From Acidovorax sp. (GTDB lineage: Bacteria; Pseudomonadota; Gammaproteobacteria; Burkholderiales; Burkholderiaceae_C): a DNA stretch of 44,124 nucleotides. The position numbers and the translations under genes are program-made. The notes under the pieces are model-generated. The model worked only from the letters and a program-made list of their open reading frames with translations, did not search any database and was not told the origin of the DNA. This document shows, piece after piece, positions 16,202 to 25,077 of the stretch (its first letter is position 1; each line of letters starts with the position of its first letter). The stretch is from NCBI RefSeq assembly GCF_021287135.1, contig NZ_JAJTBB010000053.1, forward strand, positions 1-44,124. The letters run 5' to 3'.

Positions 16202-16915
16202 TCAGGCCGGCTGAGCAGTTCGCCAAATTGTTTTGCCTCCGCTGGCCTTGTCGATTTGCGCGAGCACCTCGTCATGGGCCGCCAGCTCCTGTTCGCTGGC
16301 CCGCAGCACCGGCAAGGCGAGCGCCCGCAGATCGATGGCGGCGACCTTCAGGCCCACACCACTGTCCTGCGCGTCATCGGCGATGAGCAGCGCGTCCTGG
16401 CCGCGCGTGAGGTTGATGTAGACATCGGCCAGCAGCTCCGCATCCAGCAAGGCGCCGTGCAAGGTGCGGCCGGAATTGTCGACGCCCAGGCGGTCGCACA
16501 GGGCGTCCAGCGAGTTCCGTTTGCCGGGGTACATCTCCTTGGCCATCGCCAGGGTGTCGGTGATGCTCTCCACGTAGGTGGGGAAGGCAGGCCGCCCGGT
16601 GAGCTCAAGCTCCTTGTTCAGGAAGCCGACGTCGAACGCCGCGTTGTGGATGATGATCTCCGCGCCCTGCAGGTACTGCAGGATGTCGTCGACCAGCTCC
16701 GCGAACTTCGGCTTGTCCCGCAGGAACTCGTTGCTGATGCCGTGCACCTTGAGCGCGTCCTCGTGGCTGTCGCGCCCGGGGTTGAAGTACAGGTGCAGGT
16801 TGTTGCCGGTAAGCTTGCGGTTAAGCAGCTCCACGCAGCCCAGTTCGATGATGCGGTCTCCGCCTTCGGCCGACAGGCCGGTGGTTTCGGTATCGAGAAC
16901 GATCTGGCGGCTCAT
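16202..16915 (-). CDS. dnaQ: DNA polymerase III epsilon subunit (3'-5' proofreading exonuclease)
   Basis: Proofreading subunit of the replicative polymerase core. The 237 residues show the DEDDh exonuclease: ExoI VLDTETTGL with D8/E10, ExoII HNAAFDVGFLNKEL, ExoIII HGALLDAELLADVYINL with catalytic His and Asp. The C-terminal 50 residues would contact the alpha subunit. The frame continues upstream to 17083, but ATG 16915 gives the canonical MSRQIVLDTETTG. It lies downstream of fdx in the same direction with an 86-base gap and upstream of the tRNA-Val pair. The 86-base gap contains a CCCCC/GGGGG hairpin. Confidence 0.97.
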   Translation of the reverse strand: MSRQIVLDTETTGLSAEGGDRIIELGCVELLNRKLTGNNLHLYFNPGRDSHEDALKVHGISNEFLRDKPKFAELVDDILQYLQGAEIIIHNAAFDVGFLNKELELTGRPAFPTYVESITDTLAMAKEMYPGKRNSLDALCDRLGVDNSGRTLHGALLDAELLADVYINLTRGQDALLIADDAQDSGVGLKVAAIDLRALALPVLRASEQELAAHDEVLAQIDKASGGKTIWRTAQPA

Positions 16916-17001
16916 ACGTGCCCTCCCGCTCGGTGCTTCGTGTCCTCGCGGCTCCCCCAGGGGGCGCGAGCTTGCTTGGTGCGGCCCGGCGCTGCGCTCA
17001 T

Positions 17002-17340
17002 CTAGTGGTTCTCCTTGGCGTGGTTGATGCTGTACTTGGGAATCTCCACCACCAGGTCCTGCTGCGCGAGGATGGCCTGGCACGACAGGCGCGACTGCGG
17101 TTCCAGCCCCCAGGCGCGGTCCAGCAGATCCTCTTCTTCCTCCTCGGCGGGGTTCAGCGACGCCAGGCCCTGGCGCACGATCACATGGCAGGTGGTGCAG
17201 GCGCAGCTCATGTCGCAGGCATGCTCGATGTTGATGTGATTGTCCAGCAGCGCCTCGCAGACCGAGGTGCCCGCCGGGGCGGTGATCTCGGCGCCCGCGG
17301 GGCAGTACTCGGGATGGGGAAGGATCTTGATGACGGGCAT
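17002..17340 (-). CDS. fdx: ISC-type [2Fe-2S] ferredoxin
   Basis: Electron donor for Fe-S cluster assembly on IscU. 112 residues. Cluster ligands C42, C48, C51 and C87 sit in HACDMSCACTTCHV and RLSCQ, at the same positions as in the E. coli Isc ferredoxin, plus an extra C46. An acidic AEEEEED stretch (65-71) precedes the last ligand. Last gene of the isc cluster, 41 bases after hscA. Confidence 0.96.
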   Translation of the reverse strand: MPVIKILPHPEYCPAGAEITAPAGTSVCEALLDNHINIEHACDMSCACTTCHVIVRQGLASLNPAEEEEEDLLDRAWGLEPQSRLSCQAILAQQDLVVEIPKYSINHAKENH

Positions 17341-17381
17341 GGGGTGGGGTTTTCTGGTTCGGCGAAGGCGCTCGTAGGCCC

Positions 17382-19256
17382 TCAGAGAGTCTGCACGTTC
17401 TTGCCTGCCAGGGCCTGCTGGATGCCCCGGTTCATGCGCTGCGCCGCAAAGGCCTCCGTGCCCTTGGCCAGGGCTTCGGTGGCGGCTTCGATGCGGGCCG
17501 CATCGTCGCTGTCGCGCAGGTGGCGCAGCGCAACCATCAACGCGTCGATGTCCTCCCGCTCGCGGGGGCTCAGCAGGTCGCCGTCGGCATCCAGCGCGCC
17601 CTGGGTGGCGATCAGCATGCGGTCGGCATCCACACGCGCCTCGACCACGGCACGGGCCTTCATGTCCTGTGCGGCCGTGGCAAAGCCGTCCTGCAGCATG
17701 CGCGCGATCTGGTCGTCCGAGAGGCCGTACGACGGCTTCACGTCGATGCGCGCCTCCACGCCGCTGCCCTGCTCGCGCGCGCTCACGCTCAACAAGCCGT
17801 CTGCATCCACGGTGAAGGTGACGCGAATGCGCGCCGCTCCCGCGGCCATCGGCGGAATGCCGCGCAGCTCAAAGCGTGCCAGGCTGCGGCAGTCCTGCAC
17901 CAGGTCGCGCTCGCCCTGCACCACATGGATGGCCAGCGCGGTCTGGCCGTCCTTGTAGGTGGTGAAATCCTGCGCCTTGGCGGTGGGAATGGTCTCGTTG
18001 CGCGAGACGATGCGCTCCACCAGTCCGCCCATGGTCTCGATGCCCAGCGACAGCGGAATCACGTCCAGCAGCAGCAGGTCGCCCGCCGTGTTGTTGCCCG
18101 CCAGCTGGTTGGCCTGGACGGCCGCCCCGAGGGCAACGACCTCGTCCGGGTTCAGGTTGGTCAACGGGGGCTTGCCAAAGAATTCCTCCACGGCACGCTG
18201 GACCTGCGGCATGCGCGTGGAGCCGCCGACCATCACCACCCCTTGCACTTCATCACGCGCCAGACGGGCATCGCGCAGGGCACGGCGCACGGCAGCCATG
18301 GAGCGTGCCGTCAGGTCGGCCGTGGCGGCCTCGAAATCCGAGCGATTCACGTCAAAATGCACGTCAGCGCCCGCCAGGCGGGCGCAGAAAGCTACACTTT
18401 CTGTAGCAGTCAAGGCTTCCTTGCAGGCCCGCGCCGCCAGGCGCACGGCCGACTTGTCCGCAGGCGTGACGGCTTCCAGGCCCAGTTGCCCGAGCACCCA
18501 GTCCGCCAGGGCGGCATCGTAGTCGTCGCCGCCCAATGCAGAGTCCCCGCCCGTCGCGATCACCTCGAACACGCCGCGGGTCAGGCGCAGGATGGAGATA
18601 TCGAAGGTGCCGCCGCCCAGGTCGTACACGGCATAGACACCTTCGCTCGCGTTGTCCAGGCCGTAGGCAATCGCCGCGGCGGTGGGCTCGTTGATCAGGC
18701 GCAGCAGGTGGATACCTGCGAGCCGGGCCGCGTCCTTGGTGGCCTGGCGCTGGGCATCGTCGAAGTAGGCGGGCACGGTAATGACGGCGCCATACAGGTC
18801 GGCATCGAAGGTGTCTTCGGCGCGAAAGCGCAGCGTGGCCAGAATCTCCGCACTGACTTCGACCGGCGACTTGTTGCCCGCCACCGTGGCAAGGCTGACC
18901 ATGCCCTGCGCGCCGTCACCGTCCGCGCCGGAGACAAAGTCGTAGGGCAGCTTGCCGGCCTGCGCCACATCGCCCAGGCCCCGGCCCATGAAGCGCTTGA
19001 CGGAGGCAATGGTGTTGCGCGCGTCGGCGCTCTGCGCTGCGGCGGCGTCGTAGCCAATCTGCCGCCCGCCGCTTTCCAGGTAGCGCACCACCGAGGGCAG
19101 CAGCACCCTGCCCTGCGCGTCTGGCAGGCATTCGGCCACGCCGTTGCGCACAGCGGCCACCAGGGAATGGGTGGTGCCCAGGTCGATGCCCACGGCAATG
19201 CGCCGCTGGTGGGGGTCGGGGGACTGACCGGGTTCGGAAATCTGCAAAAGCGCCAT
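17382..19256 (-). CDS. hscA: Fe-S protein assembly chaperone HscA
   Basis: Specialised Hsp70 that, with HscB, binds the LPPVK motif of IscU and drives cluster transfer to apo-proteins. 624 residues: ATPase domain from about 20 to 390 ([15 protein letters not shown] at 22-36, [31 protein letters not shown]) and a substrate-binding domain thereafter ([19 protein letters not shown]) with a helical lid. The start ATG 19256 ([11 protein letters not shown]) is preferred over the upstream ATG 19316. Preceded by hscB (67-base gap). Adjacent gene fdx follows 41 bases downstream. Confidence 0.97.
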   Translation of the reverse strand: MALLQISEPGQSPDPHQRRIAVGIDLGTTHSLVAAVRNGVAECLPDAQGRVLLPSVVRYLESGGRQIGYDAAAAQSADARNTIASVKRFMGRGLGDVAQAGKLPYDFVSGADGDGAQGMVSLATVAGNKSPVEVSAEILATLRFRAEDTFDADLYGAVITVPAYFDDAQRQATKDAARLAGIHLLRLINEPTAAAIAYGLDNASEGVYAVYDLGGGTFDISILRLTRGVFEVIATGGDSALGGDDYDAALADWVLGQLGLEAVTPADKSAVRLAARACKEALTATESVAFCARLAGADVHFDVNRSDFEAATADLTARSMAAVRRALRDARLARDEVQGVVMVGGSTRMPQVQRAVEEFFGKPPLTNLNPDEVVALGAAVQANQLAGNNTAGDLLLLDVIPLSLGIETMGGLVERIVSRNETIPTAKAQDFTTYKDGQTALAIHVVQGERDLVQDCRSLARFELRGIPPMAAGAARIRVTFTVDADGLLSVSAREQGSGVEARIDVKPSYGLSDDQIARMLQDGFATAAQDMKARAVVEARVDADRMLIATQGALDADGDLLSPREREDIDALMVALRHLRDSDDAARIEAATEALAKGTEAFAAQRMNRGIQQALAGKNVQTL

Positions 19257-19323
19257 GAAAGTTCGGATCTCAACGTGACGGGCCGCCACGGCAATGCGGG
19301 GGCCCGAAAAAAGCAAAACCTAG

Positions 19324-19842
19324 CTATTGTCCCAGTTGCTCCCGGCGGCGCTCGATGTCGTCGCCAAATCGCGCAATGAACATGAGGGCTCTGACCTGGC
19401 GGGCGGCGCCTGCATAGTCCTGCCGGCCATCGATGCACTGCGCGCATTCGGCCAGGGCGGCGCGGCGCGCGTCTTGCACGGCGTCGTCCAGCGCATCCAG
19501 GGCACTCTCGGCCTGGGCTTCTTCCAGGGCTTCGCGCCATTCCATTTGCTGCATCAGAAACGCCGCGGGCATGGCCGTGTTGTCCTCCGCGCGGATGGGC
19601 GCGCCATGCAGCTCGCACAGGTAGGCAGCGCGGCGCATGGGGTCCTTGAGGCGCTGGTAGGCCTCGTTGATGCGCACGGACCATTGCATGGCCACCCGCT
19701 GCGCTGCCGGGCCTTGCGCCGCAAACTTGTCCGGATGGGCTTCGCGCTGCAGTTCCTTCCAGCGCGCATCAATGGCACCGCGGTCTTGCTCCATGCGCCG
19801 GGGCAGGCCAAACAGTTCGAAATCGTCGGATTGCAGGTTCAT
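19324..19842 (-). CDS. hscB: Fe-S assembly co-chaperone HscB (J-type)
   Basis: J-domain co-chaperone that delivers IscU to HscA and stimulates its ATPase. 172 residues: J domain 1-80 with the HPD motif at 36-38 in REAHPDKF, and a C-terminal three-helix IscU-binding domain rich in Ala/Glu. The usual FELFGLP start motif is present. It lies 120 bases after iscA, the largest internal gap of the 3' half of the cluster; that gap contains a terminator-like hairpin. Confidence 0.95.
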   Translation of the reverse strand: MNLQSDDFELFGLPRRMEQDRGAIDARWKELQREAHPDKFAAQGPAAQRVAMQWSVRINEAYQRLKDPMRRAAYLCELHGAPIRAEDNTAMPAAFLMQQMEWREALEEAQAESALDALDDAVQDARRAALAECAQCIDGRQDYAGAARQVRALMFIARFGDDIERRREQLGQ

Positions 19843-19886
19843 GCGGTCCAGGCCCAGTAACAGGCCCGCTCTTTCGAAGAAAAAAA

Positions 19887-19923
19887 CATGAAAAAACCGC
19901 CAGCACGAACGCGGTGGCGGTTG
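19887..19923 (-). terminator. Internal terminator/attenuator between iscA and hscB
   Basis: Leftward, AACCGCCA (19915-19922) and TGGCGGTT (19895-19902) form an 8-bp stem with a 12-base loop followed by TTTTCATGTTTTTTT. It would end or attenuate iscRSUA transcription before hscB-hscA-fdx. Confidence 0.65.
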
Positions 19924-19962
19924 GGCAGTGTGTCACTCCACGGACCGGGCAAGCCCGTGCGC

Positions 19963-20286
19963 TCAGACGCGGAAGCTCTCTCCACAGCCGCAGCGGTCCC
20001 GCTCGTTGGGGTTGTTGAACTTGAAGCCTTCGTTCAGGCCTTCGCGCACGTAGTCCAGCTCGGTGCCGTCGATGTAGGCCAGGCTCTTGGGGTCGATGAG
20101 AACCTTGACCCCGTGGTTCTCGAACACCAGGTCCTCGGGTTCGCTCGCGTCCACATACTCCAGCTTGTAGGCAAGCCCAGAGCAGCCCGTCGTCTTGACC
20201 CCCAGGCGCACGCCCACGCCCTTGCCACGCCGGGCAAGGTAGCGGGTGACGTGCCGGGCAGCGGCTTCTGTCAGCGTAATGGCCAT
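19963..20286 (-). CDS. iscA: A-type Fe-S carrier IscA
   Basis: Carrier/scaffold of the HesB/YadR/YfhF family that delivers Fe-S clusters or iron. 107 residues, the same length as E. coli IscA. The three ligand cysteines lie in TTGCSGLAY and CGCGESFRV. The start ATG 20286 (MAITLTEAA) has GAAGAG upstream and fits the family; the ATG at 20298 lacks a ribosome site. It follows iscU by 15 bases. Confidence 0.96.
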   Translation of the reverse strand: MAITLTEAAARHVTRYLARRGKGVGVRLGVKTTGCSGLAYKLEYVDASEPEDLVFENHGVKVLIDPKSLAYIDGTELDYVREGLNEGFKFNNPNERDRCGCGESFRV

Positions 20287-20301
20287 GGCGCTCTTCATTG
20301 C

Positions 20302-20697
20302 TCAGGCCACGGTGGCAGCGTGCTTGGTCTTGTAGTCGAGCACGGCGGCCTTGATGGCGTCTTCTGCCAGGATGGAGCAGTGGATCTTCACCGGCGGGAG
20401 CGCCAGTTCCTCGGCGATCTCGCTGTTCTTGAGCGCGGCGGCTTCGTCCAGCGTCTTGCCCTTGACCCATTCGGTCACCAGGGACGACGACGCGATGGCG
20501 GAGCCGCAGCCATACGTCTTGAAGCGCGCGTCTTCGATCACGCCCGTCTGGGGGTTCACCTTGATCTGCAGCTTCATCACGTCGCCGCAGGCCGGTGCGC
20601 CCACCATGCCGGTGCCCACCGAGTCGTCGCCCTTGTCGAACGAGCCCACGTTGCGGGGGTTTTCGTAATGGTCAACTACCTTGTCCGAGTAAGCCAT
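20302..20697 (-). CDS. iscU: Fe-S cluster scaffold IscU
   Basis: Scaffold on which [2Fe-2S] clusters are built from IscS sulfur. 131 residues. Ligand cysteines C37 (GAPACGDVM), C64 (YGCGSAIAS) and C107 (KIHCSILAED), assisting D39, and the HscA recognition motif LPPVK at 100-104 are all present. It follows iscS by 50 bases and precedes iscA by 15. Start ATG 20697 with AGAGG upstream. Confidence 0.97.
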   Translation of the reverse strand: MAYSDKVVDHYENPRNVGSFDKGDDSVGTGMVGAPACGDVMKLQIKVNPQTGVIEDARFKTYGCGSAIASSSLVTEWVKGKTLDEAAALKNSEIAEELALPPVKIHCSILAEDAIKAAVLDYKTKHAATVA

Positions 20698-20747
20698 GAT
20701 GTGTACCTCTTCAATTCTTCAAAATGCCGCAGGCGCCGTGCGCCCGC

Positions 20748-21968
20748 TCAGTGCGCAGCCCACTGGATGGTGCTGAGATCGACGCCGTCCTTGTACATCT
20801 CCCACAGCGGGCTCAGTTCGCGCAGGCGCGCCACGTTTTCGCGGATGGTGGTGATGGCATAGTCAATCTCCTCCTCCGTCGTGAAGCGGCCGATCGTCAT
20901 GCGCAGGCTGCTGTGGGCCAGCTCGTCGCTGCGGCCCAGGGCGCGCAGTACATAGCTGGGCTCCAGGCTGGCGGACGTGCAAGCCGACCCGGACGACACG
21001 GCCAGGCCCTTGATTCCCATGATGAGCGACTCGCCTTCGACGAAGTTGAAGCTCATGTTCAGGTTCTGCGGCACGCGGCGCTCCAGGCTGCCATTGATGA
21101 ACACCTGCTCGATGTCCTTCAGCCCGTCGAGCAGGCGCTGCTGCAGCGCCCGGGCCTTGGCATTGCCCTCGGCCATCTCGGCCTTGGCGATGCGGAAGGC
21201 CTCGCCCATGCCGACGATCTGGTGCGTGGGCAAGGTGCCGGAGCGCATGCCCCGCTCGTGGCCGCCACCGTGCATCTGGGCCTCCAGCCGCACGCGGGGC
21301 TTGCGGCGCACGTACAGCGCGCCGATACCCTTGGGGCCGTAGGTCTTGTGGGCGGTCATGCTCATCAGGTCGATGGGCAGCACGTCCATGTCGATATCCA
21401 CCCGGCCCGTGGCCTGGGCGGCGTCCACGTGCAGCAGGATGCCCTTCTCGCGGCACAGCGCGCCGATGGCGGGAATGTCCTGGATGACGCCGATTTCGTT
21501 GTTCACGAACAGGATGCTGATCAGCACCGTGTCGGGGCGGATGGCCGCCTTGAGCTTGTCCAGGTCCACCAGGCCGTCTTCCTGCACGTCCAGGTAGGTC
21601 ACCTCAAAGCCCTGGCGTTCCAGCTCGCGCATGGTGTCCAGCACCGCCTTGTGCTCGGTCTTGAGGGTGATGAGGTGTTTGCCCTTGCCCTGGTAGAAGT
21701 GGGCAGCGCCCTTGAGTGCCAGGTTGATGGATTCGGTGGCGCCGCTGGTCCAGACGATCTCGCGCGGATCGGCATGGATGAGGTCGGCCACCTGGGCGCG
21801 CGCCTTCTCCACGGCTTCCTCGGCCTCCCAGCCCCAGGCGTGGCTGCGCGACGCCGGGTTGCCGAAATGCTCGCGCAACCAGGGAATCATGGCGTCAACC
21901 ACCCGGGGATCCACGGGTGTGGTGGCGCCATAGTCGAGATAGATGGGGAAGTGCGGAGTCATGTCCAT
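20748..21968 (-). CDS. iscS: Cysteine desulfurase IscS
   Basis: PLP enzyme converting cysteine to alanine and a persulfide, the sulfur source for IscU, tRNA thiolation and other pathways. 406 residues. PLP lysine in [13 protein letters not shown], and the catalytic Cys loop [16 protein letters not shown] near the C-terminus. The N-terminal [19 protein letters not shown] is diagnostic. ATG 21968 is chosen; ATG 21962 two codons further is equally possible. The gap to iscR is 113 bases. Confidence 0.97.
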   Translation of the reverse strand: MDMTPHFPIYLDYGATTPVDPRVVDAMIPWLREHFGNPASRSHAWGWEAEEAVEKARAQVADLIHADPREIVWTSGATESINLALKGAAHFYQGKGKHLITLKTEHKAVLDTMRELERQGFEVTYLDVQEDGLVDLDKLKAAIRPDTVLISILFVNNEIGVIQDIPAIGALCREKGILLHVDAAQATGRVDIDMDVLPIDLMSMTAHKTYGPKGIGALYVRRKPRVRLEAQMHGGGHERGMRSGTLPTHQIVGMGEAFRIAKAEMAEGNAKARALQQRLLDGLKDIEQVFINGSLERRVPQNLNMSFNFVEGESLIMGIKGLAVSSGSACTSASLEPSYVLRALGRSDELAHSSLRMTIGRFTTEEEIDYAITTIRENVARLRELSPLWEMYKDGVDLSTIQWAAH

Positions 21969-22081
21969 GGCTGGCTCAGGGGTTGCTTCTGGCTGGCAAA
22001 CAAGAAGAAAACAAAAATTAACAATCTCAGAAATCGCTCAGGGCGGCGCCGACCCCAGGGCCGGCCGCTGCGCTGACAAGT

Positions 22082-22618
22082 TCAGGATTTAGCGAACGCG
22101 TTGCCCAGGGCGAAGACCGAGTTGGGCGCGTTCACGCGGATGGGCTTGACCACCGGCGTCGTGGAGATGGCGCGGCGCACGACCGGCTTGTCCTCGATCT
22201 GCACGCCCTTGGCGATCTGCTCGTCCACCAGCTTCTGCAGGGTGACGGAATCCAGAAATTCCACCATGCGCTGGTTGAGCGAAGCCCACAGCTCGTGCGT
22301 CATGCAGCGGCCCGCATCGCCCAGGCAATTTTCCTTGCCCCCACATTGGGTGGCATCAATGGGCTCATCCACCGAGACGATGATGTCGGCCACCGTGATG
22401 TCCCCGGCTTTGCGCGCCAGCGTGTACCCACCGCCGGGCCCGCGGGTAGATTCCACGAGTTCATGGCGGCGCAGCTTGCCAAACAGCTGCTCCAGGTAGG
22501 ACAGCGAAATCTGCTGGCGCTGGCTGATAGCGGCCAACGTGACAGGACCGTTGTTCTGGCGCAGGGCCAGGTCAATCATGGCGGTGACCGCAAAACGGCC
22601 TTTGGTTGTGAGACGCAT
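22082..22618 (-). CDS. iscR: Fe-S-sensing transcriptional regulator IscR (Rrf2 family)
   Basis: Senses Fe-S status and represses the isc operon when holding a [2Fe-2S] cluster. 178 residues. N-terminal winged helix with MRLTTKGRFAVTAMIDLAL and the SLSYLEQLFGKLR recognition helix; cluster ligands C92, C98, C105 and H108. The C98-C105 interval is one residue longer than in E. coli (C92/C98/C104/H107). The C-terminal tail of about 40 residues is poorly conserved. First gene of the isc operon. A promoter with an overlapping palindrome lies 140 bases upstream. Confidence 0.97.
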   Translation of the reverse strand: MRLTTKGRFAVTAMIDLALRQNNGPVTLAAISQRQQISLSYLEQLFGKLRRHELVESTRGPGGGYTLARKAGDITVADIIVSVDEPIDATQCGGKENCLGDAGRCMTHELWASLNQRMVEFLDSVTLQKLVDEQIAKGVQIEDKPVVRRAISTTPVVKPIRVNAPNSVFALGNAFAKS

Positions 22619-22757
22619 CGCAAGCTCCTTGTGCTAAGGCTTGTCCGTTGTAGAAACCGCCGTGCCGGCCGCAGCCAGCAAGGCACCGTCTCCGCCCCTA
22701 CCCTGCGCCCGTGTTGCGGTGCAGAGCCCTTCATCGCAAGGCTGTTTTCTTGAGTAT

Positions 22758-22797
22758 TTTGTGGGAGTATACCACAAATCCCTATCGAATTTGTCAG
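22758..22797 (-). promoter_or_regulatory. iscR promoter with overlapping palindromic operator candidate
   Basis: A perfect inverted repeat TTTGTGG (22758-22764) / CCACAAA (22772-22778) with a 7-base spacer overlaps a TATACT -10 (22766-22771, leftward). A CTGACA -35-like box lies at 22792-22797, a long 20 bases from it. Also GAGTAT occurs twice 15 bases apart (22752 and 22766). It is 140 bases ahead of iscR. An IscR autoregulatory site is the obvious guess, but the match to E. coli type 1 or type 2 consensus is not close. Confidence 0.5.
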
Positions 22798-22857
22798 GAT
22801 AAAAGACGGCCCGGTTACCAATTGGCCGGATAGGTAACTTTTCGGGCAAGCGTGCTC

Positions 22858-22875
22858 GCCGGCCGGGTGGCCGGC
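22858..22875 (-). terminator. Hairpin after uvrB
   Basis: A 7-bp inverted repeat GCCGGCC / GGCCGGC with a 4-base loop lies just after the uvrB stop. It has no T-run, so only a weak candidate terminator. Confidence 0.35.
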
Positions 22876-22881
22876 ATCCGG

Positions 22882-24972
22882 CTACAGTCCCACGGCATCG
22901 CTGCCATGCGCTCCAAAGGCCCGGTCCTTGAGCCGCGACAGCTGGTCGCGCACGCGGGCCGCCTGCTCGAACTCCAGGTTGCGGGCGTGGTCCAGCATCT
23001 GCTTTTCCAGGCGCTTGATCTCGCGGGCGATGTCTTTCTCGGACATGTCCTCCACCTTGGCGCGCTGCAGGGCCTCCTGCTCCAGCCGCTCGGCATCCTT
23101 GCCAGCTTTTTCGCTGTACACGCCGTCAATCAGGTCTCTCACCCGCTTGACAACACCGCGCGGCGTGATGCCGTGCTCCTCGTTGTAGGCCATCTGCTTG
23201 GCGCGGCGGCGTTCCGTTTCGCCGATGGCCTTCTTCATCGAATCGGTCATCCGGTCCGCGTACAGGATGGCGTGGCCGTTGAGGTTGCGGGCCGCGCGGC
23301 CGATGGTCTGGATAAGGCTGCGCTCGGCGCGCAGGAAGCCCTCCTTGTCGGCGTCCAGAATGGCCACCAGCGACACCTCGGGGATGTCCAGGCCCTCGCG
23401 CAGCAGGTTGATGCCCACCAGCACGTCGAACGCGCCCAGCCGCAGGTCGCGGATGATTTCCACCCGCTCCACCGTATCCACGTCGCTGTGCAGGTAGCGC
23501 ACCTTCACGCCGTTGTCGGTCAGGTAGTCGGTGAGCTGCTCGGCCATGCGCTTGGTCAGGGTGGTGATCAGCACACGTTCGCGCTTGTCGATGCGGATGC
23601 GGATTTCCTGCAGCACGTCGTCGACCTGGTGGGTGGCCGGGCGCACCTCTACCAGCGGGTCCACCAGCCCCGTGGGCCGCACCACCTGGTCCACCACTTG
23701 GCCGGAATGGGTCTTTTCATAGTCCGCCGGCGTGGCCGAGACAAAGATCACCTGGCGCATGCGCTGCTCGAACTCCTCGAACTTCAGCGGCCGGTTGTCC
23801 AGCGCGGACGGCAGGCGAAAGCCATATTCCACCAGCGTGGTCTTGCGCGCGCGGTCGCCGTTGTACATGGCGCTGAGCTGACCGATCATCTGGTGGCTTT
23901 CGTCCAGGAACATGATCGAATCCTTGGGCATGTAGTCCGTCAGCGTGCTGGGCGGATCGCCCGGCGCGGCGCCCGACAGGTGGCGCGTGTAGTTTTCGAT
24001 GCCCTTGCAATGGCCCACCTCGCTGAGCATTTCCAGGTCGAAGCGCGTGCGCTGCTCCAGCCGCTGCGCTTCCACCAGCTTGCCGTCGGCCAGCAGCTGC
24101 TGCAGCCGTTCGGCCAGTTCGATCTTGATGGTTTCCACGGCCGTCAGCACCTTGTCGCGCGGCGTGACGTAGTGGCTGCTGGGGTACACGGTAAAGCGCG
24201 GGATCTTCTGCTTGACGCGGCCGGTGAGCGGGTCGAACAGCTGAAGGCTCTCGACCTCGTCGTCAAACAGCTCGATGCGGATGGCTAGCTCGGAATGCTC
24301 GGCCGGGAACACGTCGATGGTGTCGCCCCGCACGCGGAATTTGCCCCGCGCGAAGTCCTGCTCATTGCGCTGGTACTGCATGCGGATGAGCTGGGCGATC
24401 ACATCGCGCTGGCCCAGCTTGTCGCCCACGCGCAGCGTCATCACCATGCGGTGGTAGCTTTCGGGCTCGCCGATGCCGTAGATGGCGGACACCGTGGCCA
24501 CGATCACCACGTCGCGCCGCTCCATCAGGCTCTTGGTGCACGACAGCCGCATCTGCTCGATGTGCTCGTTGATGGCGCTGTCCTTTTCAATGAACAGGTC
24601 GCGCTGGGGCACGTACGCCTCGGGCTGGTAGTAGTCGTAGTAGCTGACGAAGTACTCCACCGCATTCTTGGGGAAGAACTCGCGGAACTCGCTGTACAGC
24701 TGCGCGGCCAACGTCTTGTTGGGCGCGAAAACGATGGCCGGCCGCCCCATGCGGGCGATCACGTTGGCCATGGTGAAGGTCTTGCCCGAGCCCGTCACGC
24801 CCAGCAGGGTCTGGAAGGCCTCGCCGTCGTTCAGCCCCTCCACCAGCTTGTCGATGGCCTCGGGCTGGTCGCCCGCGGGCGGGTACGGCTGGAACAGCTC
24901 GAACGGGGAATCGGGAAAGCGCACGAAGGTGCCTTCTTGCTTTTCCGTGATGACTTCAGAGAGATCCGGCAT
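22882..24972 (-). CDS. uvrB: UvrABC system protein B
   Basis: Damage-verification helicase-like subunit of nucleotide excision repair. 696 residues. Walker A GVTGSGKT (58-65), the beta-hairpin motif [12 protein letters not shown] that probes the strand, DESH box (FLDESHQM), a helicase motif VI region ([15 protein letters not shown]), and a C-terminal UVR motif (about 650-690). ATG 24972 ([12 protein letters not shown]) is used; the earlier ATG 25029 adds 19 residues without family match. Divergent from the aminotransferase gene, 105 bases between starts. No SOS box was recognised. Confidence 0.97.
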   Translation of the reverse strand: MPDLSEVITEKQEGTFVRFPDSPFELFQPYPPAGDQPEAIDKLVEGLNDGEAFQTLLGVTGSGKTFTMANVIARMGRPAIVFAPNKTLAAQLYSEFREFFPKNAVEYFVSYYDYYQPEAYVPQRDLFIEKDSAINEHIEQMRLSCTKSLMERRDVVIVATVSAIYGIGEPESYHRMVMTLRVGDKLGQRDVIAQLIRMQYQRNEQDFARGKFRVRGDTIDVFPAEHSELAIRIELFDDEVESLQLFDPLTGRVKQKIPRFTVYPSSHYVTPRDKVLTAVETIKIELAERLQQLLADGKLVEAQRLEQRTRFDLEMLSEVGHCKGIENYTRHLSGAAPGDPPSTLTDYMPKDSIMFLDESHQMIGQLSAMYNGDRARKTTLVEYGFRLPSALDNRPLKFEEFEQRMRQVIFVSATPADYEKTHSGQVVDQVVRPTGLVDPLVEVRPATHQVDDVLQEIRIRIDKRERVLITTLTKRMAEQLTDYLTDNGVKVRYLHSDVDTVERVEIIRDLRLGAFDVLVGINLLREGLDIPEVSLVAILDADKEGFLRAERSLIQTIGRAARNLNGHAILYADRMTDSMKKAIGETERRRAKQMAYNEEHGITPRGVVKRVRDLIDGVYSEKAGKDAERLEQEALQRAKVEDMSEKDIAREIKRLEKQMLDHARNLEFEQAARVRDQLSRLKDRAFGAHGSDAVGL

Positions 24973-25077
24973 GGGCGCAGTCAACGAGTGGTAGGGAGCG
25001 GCCGTTAAAATTGGCCGAACCCGGCACACTACACCACGCCCGGATTCTCCGCTACTGACAACCTTTCAAGGATCTCC

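Noticed and set aside
16916-17001. GC-rich CCCCCAGGGGGCGC hairpin between fdx and dnaQ as a dispersed repeat
   Set aside because: No second copy found in the window and no T-run; not enough to call a repeat or terminator.
18385-18415. GCTACA/TGTAGC inverted repeat inside hscA
   Set aside because: It lies in a conserved part of the protein ([13 protein letters not shown]) and does not resemble the dispersed repeat beyond a short palindrome; likely chance.
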